The notes under the pieces are model-generated. The model was given only the letters and a program-made list of their open reading frames with translations. It was not told the DNA's origin and ran no database searches. The translations under genes and the position numbers were made by a program. Below are positions 25,757-32,808 of a DNA stretch of 32,808 nucleotides, piece after piece. Numbering within the stretch: the stretch's first letter is position 1; each line of letters starts with the position of its first letter. Where the stretch lies: NCBI GenBank assembly GCA_002491605.1, contig DKWG01000037.1, forward strand, positions 1-32,808. The letters are read 5' to 3'. This DNA is from Ruminococcus sp. UBA7158 (GTDB lineage: Bacteria; Bacillota; Clostridia; Oscillospirales; Ruminococcaceae).

Positions 25757-26737
25757 ATGGCGGAGAAATCGCTGGTTGTTACAAATATGAATCACATATT
25801 GAACCTGTTCGGCAATTATGATGAAAATATAAAACTTCTTCAGGATGAACTGAATGTCAGAGTTGTTACACGCGGAAGCGATATTAAATTAATCGGGGCT
25901 GACGCTGATGTCGAAAAAGCCTATTCATGTATATCGTCGCTTCTGAGAATAGCCGAAAAGGGAGACGACATTACCTTACAGCAGGTGAGATATGTTCTTT
26001 CCATGGCAGGCGAGTCGGCTCAAGAGGAAATTGCCAATCTTTCCGACGGCGGCATATGCGTAACGTCCGGCGGAAAAATCATAAAGCCCAAGACTCTCGG
26101 TCAGAAAAAATATATCGACTCTATAGCTGAAAACACCATTACCTTCGGAGTAGGTCCTGCCGGAACAGGTAAAACGTTTTTAGCGGTTGCAATGGCTGTA
26201 AGAGCGTTCAGAGCGCATGAGATCAATAAAATTATTTTAACGCGTCCGGCTGTAGAGGCAGGAGAAAAGCTCGGCTTTCTCCCCGGAGACTTACAAACTA
26301 AGGTTGACCCTTACTTGAGACCTCTTTATGATGCTTTGTTTGAAATGCTCGGAGCGGAGTCCTTTGCAAAGTATCAGGAGCGTGGCTCTATAGAAGTTGC
26401 ACCGTTGGCATATATGCGAGGTCGAACCTTGGACGAAGCATTTGTCATATTGGATGAAGCTCAAAATACTTCACCGGAGCAGATGAAGATGTTTTTGACC
26501 CGCTTGGGCTTCAATTCAAAAATGGTTATAACCGGAGATGTAACTCAAATTGACCTTCCGGACCCGAGAAAATCCGGACTAATTGAAGCGGTCAAGGTTT
26601 TAAAGAATGTTAAGGATATAGGCATAAATCATTTCAGCGAAAAGGACGTTGTCAGACACAGGCTGGTTCAGGACATAGTCAAAGCATACGAGCAATACAA
26701 CACCGAAAGGATGAGAAAGCATCATGAGAAGGCTTAG
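25757..26737 (+). CDS. phoH: PhoH-family ATPase
   Basis: 326 aa from ATG 25757. The N-terminus (about 1-75) resembles a KH-like fold. The ATPase domain has Walker A GPAGTGKT at 133-140 and Walker B with Asp233-Glu234 in VILDEAQNTS, then KMVITGDVTQIDLP. PhoH proteins are cytoplasmic ATPases often encoded next to ybeY and thought to work on RNA. AAAGGA at 25742-25747 is 9 bases from this ATG; in-frame TTG 25739 and ATG 25748 flank or touch the SD and are rejected. It overlaps ybeY by 14 bases. Confidence 0.93.
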   Translation: MAEKSLVVTNMNHILNLFGNYDENIKLLQDELNVRVVTRGSDIKLIGADADVEKAYSCISSLLRIAEKGDDITLQQVRYVLSMAGESAQEEIANLSDGGICVTSGGKIIKPKTLGQKKYIDSIAENTITFGVGPAGTGKTFLAVAMAVRAFRAHEINKIILTRPAVEAGEKLGFLPGDLQTKVDPYLRPLYDALFEMLGAESFAKYQERGSIEVAPLAYMRGRTLDEAFVILDEAQNTSPEQMKMFLTRLGFNSKMVITGDVTQIDLPDPRKSGLIEAVKVLKNVKDIGINHFSEKDVVRHRLVQDIVKAYEQYNTERMRKHHEKA

Positions 26738-27197
26738 AGTATCATATTTTAACGAGCAGGAATTAGTAGAGATTACGCCTGAGCTTAAAAGGCTTTTGAA
26801 GTCATGTATAAAGTACGCAATGATAGCAGGCGGTTTTGATGAGGATTCCGAGGTAAGCGTTTCCTTTGTCACAAACGACCGTATCCGTGAAATCAACAGC
26901 GATTTCAGAAATATAGACGCTCCGACGGATGTTTTATCATTCCCACTTGCTGACAACTGCGAGTTCGACATAAACCCGGACAGCGGTTTGTATACCTTGG
27001 GCGATATCATTATTTCAACAGAGCGTGCCTCAGAGCAGGCCACAGAAATCGGTCACACAGTTCAGCGTGAAATGGCTTTTTTGGTCATACACTCTACGCT
27101 GCACATAATTGGCTACGACCATCATGATGAAGACGGTGAGGACACTAAGCTCATGCGTCAAAAGGAAAGGGAAGTTATAGCTAAGCTCGGTATATAA
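26724..27197 (+). CDS. ybeY: Endoribonuclease YbeY
   Basis: 157 aa. YbeY is a zinc-dependent RNase in 16S rRNA 3'-end maturation and ribosome quality control. The zinc motif HSTLHIIGYDH supplies His123, His127 and His133. Other family features are SVSFVTNDRIREIN, PTDVLSFP and LGDIIIS. The ATG lies inside the end of phoH (14-base overlap), showing coupling, with AAAGGA 12 bases upstream. Confidence 0.95.
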   Translation: MRRLRVSYFNEQELVEITPELKRLLKSCIKYAMIAGGFDEDSEVSVSFVTNDRIREINSDFRNIDAPTDVLSFPLADNCEFDINPDSGLYTLGDIIISTERASEQATEIGHTVQREMAFLVIHSTLHIIGYDHHDEDGEDTKLMRQKEREVIAKLGI

Positions 27198-27227
27198 ACG
27201 TGAAAGCTTAAAAGAATGGAATTGATT

Positions 27228-28130
27228 ATGACAAAAAATGTTTTCGTTACAATAGTCGGAAGACCTAATGCAGGTAAATCCTCGCTTATAAACGCACTTG
27301 TCGGTGAAAAGGTCGCTGCTGTAAGTTCAAAGCCGCAGACTACAAGAACTAAAATCACAGGCGTCTTAACAAAGGGCGACATTCAGTATGTTTTTATTGA
27401 CACACCCGGAATGCACAAGTCGAGGGACAAGCTATCCGACCATATGTTAAAGGCTATCGACAATTCGGTAAGCTCTATTGATGTGGCGCTTTTAGTTGTC
27501 GATGCGACAAAAAAGCCCTCCGAAGCTGAAAGGACACTGATTTCATCTTTAAAAGCGGCAAAAGCACCTGTTATTCTGCTTATTAATAAGATTGATTTGT
27601 TTGAGAACAAGGAGGAGCTTATACCGATCATTTCCGAGTATTCGGATTTATATGATTTTGAGTCTGTCATTCCGATCAGCGCTATGAATAAAGACGGTAT
27701 TGATATTATATTAAGCAGCATTGACGGACATACAACCGAAGGCCCTCATTATTTTCCTGACGATAAATTCACCGATCAGCCTGAAAGGGTTATTGTTGCG
27801 GAGATTATCCGTGAGAAGCTCTTGGAGATGTTAAGTGATGAGGTGCCGCATGGCATTGCCGTCGACATAGAGCAGCTCGGTGAGCATGATAACAAGTACG
27901 GCGAGGGTATAATGGACGTTTCTGCAGTGATTTACTGCGAGCGTGAGTCGCATAAGGGCATTGTTATCGGTAAGGGCGGAGCAATGCTGAAGCAAGTCGG
28001 CAAGCTTGCCAGAGAAGACCTTGAGAGATTCTTTATGATTAAAACCAATCTCCGGCTTTGGGTAAAGGTAAAAGAGGGCTGGAGAAACAGAGAGGGCTTA
28101 ATAAAGAATTTCGGTCTGTCAAACGACTGA
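27228..28130 (+). CDS. era: GTPase Era
   Basis: 300 aa from ATG 27228. Era binds the 3' end of 16S rRNA and supports 30S assembly. GTPase motifs are GRPNAGKS (11-18), the Thr-rich switch PQTTRTKI, DTPG near 58 and NKID. The C-terminal KH domain contains GIVIGKGGAMLKQVGKLARED. I prefer 27228 because the Era family starts just there; ATG 27216 adds four residues. Ribosome site is weak (AAAAGAATGGA). In B. subtilis dgkA and cdd lie between ybeY and era; they are absent here. Confidence 0.95.
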   Translation: MTKNVFVTIVGRPNAGKSSLINALVGEKVAAVSSKPQTTRTKITGVLTKGDIQYVFIDTPGMHKSRDKLSDHMLKAIDNSVSSIDVALLVVDATKKPSEAERTLISSLKAAKAPVILLINKIDLFENKEELIPIISEYSDLYDFESVIPISAMNKDGIDIILSSIDGHTTEGPHYFPDDKFTDQPERVIVAEIIREKLLEMLSDEVPHGIAVDIEQLGEHDNKYGEGIMDVSAVIYCERESHKGIVIGKGGAMLKQVGKLAREDLERFFMIKTNLRLWVKVKEGWRNREGLIKNFGLSND

Positions 28131-28217
28131 TTTTTCCACTAATAATTACTTCTGATATGTCAACGCTAATAAGGCAAATCAAAAAAGCGGCAATATCAAA
28201 AAGGAGTAATTTTATCT

Positions 28218-28358
28218 ATGGACGAGCTATGGCAAAAGTTTTATGCAAGCGGAAAAGTCGAGGATTACTTAGAGTTTATAAAAAAGCAAGGCGGAAATCA
28301 GGATGGTGACAGTAAACGGCTTAGTGATAAGGGAACGGACAGCGAAGGAAAACGATAA
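28218..28358 (+). CDS. yqzL: YqzL-family small protein
   Basis: 46 aa (starts MDELWQKFYASGKVEDYLEF). The aromatic/Gly pattern W..F...G....YL matches the small YqzL family, and B. subtilis has yqzL in the same place, between era and recO. AAGGAG at 28201-28206 is 11 bases from the ATG. The function is unknown. The last third of the gene, encoding a hydrophilic Lys/Asp/Ser tail, overlaps the start of recO by 56 bases in another frame. The recO ribosome site lies within yqzL, so the two should be translated in a linked way. Confidence 0.75.
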   Translation: MDELWQKFYASGKVEDYLEFIKKQGGNQDGDSKRLSDKGTDSEGKR

Positions 28359-29046
28359 ATATCTTACCATTTTGACCGACACCTTGGGACTGATTGAAGT
28401 TTCGGCAAAGGGAGTTAAAAAGGCTAATTCAAAAAACGCATCGGTCGCCCAAATGTTTTGCTATGCAAAATACTGCCTGTCTGAGGGGAAATCAGGGTAT
28501 ATTCTGAATTGTGCTGAGCCGATAAGAATATTTTATCAAATACGGCTTGATATAACGGCGTTTGCGCTTGCAAGCTATTTTTGCGAGCTGCTTTTATATG
28601 TATGTGCAAAGGAACAGCCAAATAAAGAAGCGCTGCGGTTGATACTGAATACTCTGCATTTTTTGTCCGACGGAAAAAGAGACATGAAAATGCTGAAGGC
28701 TATATTCGAGCTTAGATTAATGTCGGAAATAGGACTTGTTCCTAATCTAATAGGCTGCTGCAAATGCTATAAATACACAGACCATCAGATGCAGTTTGAC
28801 TTAGGCGAGGGGAGAATTTACTGTGAGGACTGCTGCGGTTCAAAGGATTTGCGAAACTGTGAAGTAGTAGACGGAGCTTTGCTTCACTCACTCAGATTTA
28901 TCGCTTTATCCGATATGTCTAAAATTTTTAACTTTACACTTAATAATGACCATCTGATTCAGCTGTCGAACATCACCGAGCGATATGTAGAAATTCAGCT
29001 CGACAAGCACTTCAAAACGCTTGATTTTTATAAGTCCCTGATATAA
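28303..29046 (+). CDS. recO: DNA repair protein RecO
   Basis: 247 aa. RecO anneals single strands and loads RecA with RecR. An N-terminal OB fold (1-80) begins VTVNGLVIRERTAKENDKYLTILT-like, with a helical domain after it and a four-Cys zinc site near 148-180 (CCKC, then CEDC). GGCGG at 28290-28294 is about 8 bases upstream of the ATG, inside yqzL. mutS2 follows after 33 bases. Confidence 0.94.
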   Translation: MVTVNGLVIRERTAKENDKYLTILTDTLGLIEVSAKGVKKANSKNASVAQMFCYAKYCLSEGKSGYILNCAEPIRIFYQIRLDITAFALASYFCELLLYVCAKEQPNKEALRLILNTLHFLSDGKRDMKMLKAIFELRLMSEIGLVPNLIGCCKCYKYTDHQMQFDLGEGRIYCEDCCGSKDLRNCEVVDGALLHSLRFIALSDMSKIFNFTLNNDHLIQLSNITERYVEIQLDKHFKTLDFYKSLI

Positions 29047-29079
29047 ACTCGTTTAACAAAGAAAGAAACGGTAAAAATA

Positions 29080-31470
29080 ATGAAAGAGCAATACTTAACA
29101 CTTGAATTACATAAAATACTTGATATGCTTTCCGAAGAGTGTTCAAACGACGCTTCACGAAGGCTGGCGCTTGAAATAGTGCCGTCAAATGACTTGACAA
29201 CAGTCAAAGAAGAAGTAAAAAAGACGTTTGACGCTTTTAACGCCTCGGTTCGTTTCGGAACACCGAGCTTTATAAAGTTCCCGGACGTCGCAACAATAGC
29301 AAGACGTGCGCAAAACGGCTCTGAGTTGTCTCTTCGTGAGTTTTTAGACGTCTCAAGAATGCTGTCTCAGACAGAATCACTTCTGGCATGGCGCAGACAG
29401 TTGGGGGACGAACACATAAGCATCGATTATTTATTTGAATGTCTTTTTGATAACAAATGGCTCAACAATAAGATTTTGAACGCTGTTATAAGTGAAGAAG
29501 AGATTTCAGATAACGCAAGTACTGAGCTTGCTTCAATAAGAAGAAAGCTTTTGCTTGCAGGCTCAATAATCAGAGATACCTTGGATAAAATGATAAAGTC
29601 GTCCGAGACTCGTGACTGCTTGCAGGAAGGGCTTGTCACTATGAGGGACGGCAGATATGTACTTCCTGTCAAGTCGGAGCATAAGTCAGGAATTCCCGGT
29701 TTGGTTCATGACACATCCGCCAGCGGTCAGACATATTTTATAGAGCCTATGGCTGTCGTTGAAGCAAATAACGAGATTAGAATATTAAAATGTAAGGAAC
29801 AGGATGAGATTCAAAGAATCATTCGTGAGCTGTCTGCTGACTGTGCATCGTTTGCCGAGCAGCTGATATCCGATTATGAAGCAAGCGTCAAGCTTAATTT
29901 GTATTTTGCAAAATCGAATCTGGGAGCGAAGATGGCGGCAACAATGCCTGAAATTTCAGACGATGGGGAAGTGGTGCTTAAAAAAGCAAGGCATCCTTTA
30001 ATTGATAAGGACAAGGTAGTACCTATAGACTTTTCAATCGGTATAGATTATGACGCACTCATTATCACAGGTCCGAATACGGGCGGCAAAACCGTCATTT
30101 TAAAAACAGTCGGACTGCTTACACTTATGACAATGTGCGGTCTGCTCATTCCGGTTTCCGATGGCAGTAAAATTACCGTTTTCGATGAAATTCTCGTAGA
30201 TATAGGCGACAAGCAGTCAATAGAAGAGAGTCTTTCAACATTTTCTTCTCACATGACAAATATCGCCGGTATTTTGAACGATGTAAACTACCGCTCACTT
30301 GTATTGATAGACGAGCTCGGCTCAGGAACAGACCCTGTCGAGGGCGCAGCCTTAGCAGTTTCGATAATTGAAAGAATAAAAATGACAGGCGCAAGGCTTG
30401 TCACTACAACGCATTATCAGGAACTGAAAATGTTCGCCTTAGAGACTGACGGCGTTGAAAATGCCTCGTGTGAATTTGACATAAAAACGCTTCAGCCGAC
30501 ATACCGACTTATAATCGGTTCGCCCGGAAAGTCTAACGCTTTCGCTATTTCAAAACGCTTAGGAATTGACGACAAGATTATTCAGCGTGCAAAATCGATG
30601 CTTTCTGAGGAATCACAGCGTTTTGAAAACGTTTTATCGAGCCTTGAAGCTGCAAGACAGAGTTATGAGGAGAATTCGAGGCTGGCTGAAAAGTACAAGC
30701 ACGAATCCGAGTCACTTCGTGCGAGGTTAATTGATGAACGTGAGAAGCTGAGCGCTGAAAAGGATAAGGAACTTAACAGAGCTAAGAAAGAAGCGAGAGA
30801 GATAATCGAGCGCATAAGCAGACAGTCTCAGCGTCTTATGGACGAGCTTGAAGACCTGAAAAAGTCAAAAGACAAAGAGGACTTTTCTAAGCTTGTCGCA
30901 GAGCAAAAGCAAAAGTATAAATCAGGTATAAACAGCTTATACAGCGAATCATCAAAGCTCGGCGAATATGAATCGGATGAATATGTCCTCCCGAGACCGC
31001 TGAAAAAAGGCGATGATGTTCTGATAAAGGACGGTAATAAGTCAGGAATTGTAATTTCTGTTCCTGACGAATCAGGTAACTGTATGGTTCAAATTGGAGT
31101 TATGAAAGCTAAGGTTCATATTTCCAAAATACGGTTAGTTGAGAAAAACGTCACATTCAACTCGAAAAAAATAAAGCCAAACGGAAATGTCAGCACAAGC
31201 GGTGTAGAAAGCAGAGCCACAAGAAAATCATCTATTGAACTCGACATTAGAGGCTACACAGTCGATGAAGGCTTATATGAGCTTGATTCATTTATCGATA
31301 ATGCGATAATGAGCGGCAATTACGTTGCGACAATTATACACGGCAAAGGAACCGGTGCGCTCAAAACAGCTGTGAGAAACCATTTAAAAAAGCATCCGTC
31401 AGTTAAGTCTGTGCGTAAAGGCTTATATGGCGAAGGAGAAGACGGCGTTACTGTTATTGAGCTGAAATGA
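29080..31470 (+). CDS. mutS2: MutS2 (RqcU) ATPase with Smr domain
   Basis: 796 aa. It lacks the mismatch-binding N-terminal domains of MutS. The clamp/lever region is followed by Walker A GPNTGGKT at 331-338 and Walker B LIDELGSGTDPVEGAALA. A long charged coiled coil lies at about 510-630 and a KOW-like beta region at about 640-690. The C-terminal Smr nuclease domain starts with ELDIRG near 720 and has HGKGTG at 754-759. Family members limit recombination and, in B. subtilis, act on collided ribosomes. It is the last gene of the phoH operon. Confidence 0.95.
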   Translation: MKEQYLTLELHKILDMLSEECSNDASRRLALEIVPSNDLTTVKEEVKKTFDAFNASVRFGTPSFIKFPDVATIARRAQNGSELSLREFLDVSRMLSQTESLLAWRRQLGDEHISIDYLFECLFDNKWLNNKILNAVISEEEISDNASTELASIRRKLLLAGSIIRDTLDKMIKSSETRDCLQEGLVTMRDGRYVLPVKSEHKSGIPGLVHDTSASGQTYFIEPMAVVEANNEIRILKCKEQDEIQRIIRELSADCASFAEQLISDYEASVKLNLYFAKSNLGAKMAATMPEISDDGEVVLKKARHPLIDKDKVVPIDFSIGIDYDALIITGPNTGGKTVILKTVGLLTLMTMCGLLIPVSDGSKITVFDEILVDIGDKQSIEESLSTFSSHMTNIAGILNDVNYRSLVLIDELGSGTDPVEGAALAVSIIERIKMTGARLVTTTHYQELKMFALETDGVENASCEFDIKTLQPTYRLIIGSPGKSNAFAISKRLGIDDKIIQRAKSMLSEESQRFENVLSSLEAARQSYEENSRLAEKYKHESESLRARLIDEREKLSAEKDKELNRAKKEAREIIERISRQSQRLMDELEDLKKSKDKEDFSKLVAEQKQKYKSGINSLYSESSKLGEYESDEYVLPRPLKKGDDVLIKDGNKSGIVISVPDESGNCMVQIGVMKAKVHISKIRLVEKNVTFNSKKIKPNGNVSTSGVESRATRKSSIELDIRGYTVDEGLYELDSFIDNAIMSGNYVATIIHGKGTGALKTAVRNHLKKHPSVKSVRKGLYGEGEDGVTVIELK

Positions 31471-31645
31471 CGTTGATGTATGATAGATTGCTTTGAAACA
31501 GCAGATTTCTTGAGTTTATATGAAGTAGGGGCTGTTTGAAGCAACTTATAAAAGTCACAAAATTGCGAATAGATTGGCTATATGCCTTCACCGTTATAAA
31601 CTCAATTCCATATTATATACAAAAAGAAAATATGGAGGAGTTTAT
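31471..31645 (+). other. Intergenic region between mutS2 and ATPase gene
   Basis: It holds an imperfect stem, AAACAGC at 31496-31502 with GCTGTTT at 31531-31537, extended by GCTT/AAGC. No T run follows. A loose promoter may lie at TTCACC (31587-31592) and TATTAT (31611-31616), 18 bases apart. No small ORF with a ribosome site was seen apart from the start region of the next gene. Confidence 0.3.
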
Positions 31646-32698
31646 ATGAATAAAAAAACATACTTTTTGGGGTGTCCTACACCTGATGGATTCTCAACTC
31701 ACTTAAGAGACGATATTAATTCCGGTGAGTTTATTACTTATATCATTAAAGGGGGACCCGGAACAGGGAAGTCGTCTTTGATGAAAAAAATAGCAGAGGA
31801 GTTATCGGAAATTGACGAGCCTGAGCTATACTATTGTTCATCAGACCCTGACTCGCTTGACGCTGTGGTGTTCAGGAAAATAAAGGCTATAATCGTTGAC
31901 GGAACATCGCCTCATGTATTTGAACCGGATTATCCGGGTGTACGAGAGGTCATAGTTGACCTCGGAACCTGCTGGAATGTAGACTCATTGAAGTCTGACA
32001 GAGAAAATATTATCTCGGCATCGGATAGGAATAAAAAATACCATGCGCTTGTTAAGAGATACCTAAGAGCAATAATCTCCCTCAACGACGATATTATGTC
32101 TATAGGCGACGCAAATATCAATAAAAACAAGCTGGATGCGTACTGTACAAGGCTTGCATCAAGGCTGTTTCCCAAGAAGAAAAACTGCACCGGAAAAATA
32201 AGCTTTAAGCAGATAACAAGCATAACTCCAAAGGGAGTTTTAACACATACTGATTTGTTTGAAGGGATGACAGTTTTCAAAATTGAAGACGAGAACTTCG
32301 CTGTAACAGATCGCTTATTAAAGCGCCTTGCTCAGACAGCCGTATCGTACGGGTACGACGTCACTGTGAGCAAAAATGTATTCCTTTCGGGAAGTGCATA
32401 TGAACACATTATCATCCCGGAACTGAATACAGCGTTCGTTTCATGCGATATTGAATACACAGCTAAGATTAACGCAATGAGATTTTATGATCGCTTGGCT
32501 GTCAGAGAAAAGCGAAAGAGGGTTGCATTCAATCGAGGAGTGGCAAAGGACTTAACAAATGAAGCTGTTATCGCTCTTCAAACCGCTAAGGACATTCACG
32601 ACGAGCTGGAAAGCTACTACATCAAGGCGATGGACTTTGACGCTGTCGATAAGATGAAGGATAAGCTGAAAAGCTTGATTTTAAAGATCAGCTTCTGA
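31646..32698 (+). CDS. P-loop ATPase, tandem-domain family of unknown function
   Basis: 350 aa from ATG 31646, with GGAGGAG at 31634-31640. The upstream in-frame ATG at 31574 has no ribosome site and is rejected. The N-terminal half has an intact P-loop, KGGPGTGKSS at about 35-44, followed by LYYCSSDPDSLDAVV and a strand AIIVDGTSPH. The C-terminal half appears to repeat this layout: TPKGVLTH, then FKIEDENFAVTDRLLKRLA at about 211 where a second P-loop would be, then YEHIIIPELNTAFVSCD. The second P-loop has lost its Gly and Lys residues. Proteins of this kind occur widely in spore-forming Firmicutes; no function is assigned. No signal peptide or membrane segment is seen. Confidence 0.75.
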   Translation: MNKKTYFLGCPTPDGFSTHLRDDINSGEFITYIIKGGPGTGKSSLMKKIAEELSEIDEPELYYCSSDPDSLDAVVFRKIKAIIVDGTSPHVFEPDYPGVREVIVDLGTCWNVDSLKSDRENIISASDRNKKYHALVKRYLRAIISLNDDIMSIGDANINKNKLDAYCTRLASRLFPKKKNCTGKISFKQITSITPKGVLTHTDLFEGMTVFKIEDENFAVTDRLLKRLAQTAVSYGYDVTVSKNVFLSGSAYEHIIIPELNTAFVSCDIEYTAKINAMRFYDRLAVREKRKRVAFNRGVAKDLTNEAVIALQTAKDIHDELESYYIKAMDFDAVDKMKDKLKSLILKISF

Positions 32699-32742
32699 TT
32701 TTTTACCCGCATTAGCGCTATATTTCGTCTGAGAACTTAAAA

Positions 32743-32794
32743 AAACCGGTACGAAGTCTATCCGAGACAGTGATTTCGTACCGGTTTATTTTGG
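32743..32794. terminator. Strong terminator after ATPase gene, likely bidirectional
   Basis: A perfect 13-bp stem (32743-32755 with 32775-32787) is followed by ATTTT on the + strand and preceded by an A run that serves as a T run for the - strand. A small GTCT/AGAC hairpin sits inside the loop. Confidence 0.8.
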
Positions 32795-32808
32795 CTCTAT
32801 GTCAATAG

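Noticed and set aside
1..32808. Mobile element, prophage, CRISPR or defence island
   Set aside because: No transposase, integrase, recombinase, direct-repeat array, tRNA gene or shift in codon use was seen; the content is core housekeeping and sporulation genes.

Overview
This window looks like a core-genome segment from a spore-forming, low-to-moderate GC Firmicute of class Clostridia, probably a Ruminococcaceae/Oscillospirales-type gut anaerobe. That placement is an inference from gene content and order. The evidence is the sporulation genes yunB, ylbJ, yqfC and yqfD, a split transketolase, GatCAB, a MutL of the endonuclease type with no MutH, strong AGGAGG-type ribosome binding sites and frequent TTG starts. 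Almost every gene lies on the + strand; ylbJ is the only one on the - strand. No tRNA, rRNA, insertion sequence, phage gene or CRISPR array was seen.

Layout. Positions 1-312 hold a good sigma-A promoter followed by a compact structured element ending in a T run, then a further stem-loop. Next come a YlbF/YmcA-family gene with a Cys-rich tail and its terminator (313-790), then mutS, mutL and miaA (mismatch repair and tRNA modification; 864-6439) and a membrane-anchored HlyD-like protein (6443-7723). A clear promoter at 7759-7787 starts the division cluster sepF, ylmH, divIVA, followed by ileS, lspA, an rluD-type pseudouridine synthase and a Cof-type HAD phosphatase (7875-15043). The two transketolase subunits follow (15060-16874), then sporulation gene yunB, ligA and gatCAB (16966-22830). 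gatB and ylbJ converge on one shared terminator. ylbJ is divergent from yqfC-yqfD (24054-25519). A strong promoter at 25619-25647 drives phoH, ybeY, era, yqzL, recO and mutS2 (25757-31470). The window ends with a P-loop ATPase of unknown role and a strong terminator.

How the genes fit together. DNA maintenance is heavily represented (MutS, MutL, LigA, RecO, MutS2). A second theme is translation and ribosome quality (MiaA, YlmH, IleS, RluD-like, GatCAB, YbeY, Era, MutS2 Smr domain). Cell division (SepF, DivIVA) and mother-cell sporulation functions (YunB, YlbJ, YqfC/D) make up the rest. I did not find a convincing new multi-gene system. The most interesting details are small ones: a likely 12-codon leader ORF coupled to mutL, a structured RNA-like element behind its own promoter, a yqzL gene of 46 codons that overlaps recO, and a tandem-domain ATPase whose second P-loop has decayed.
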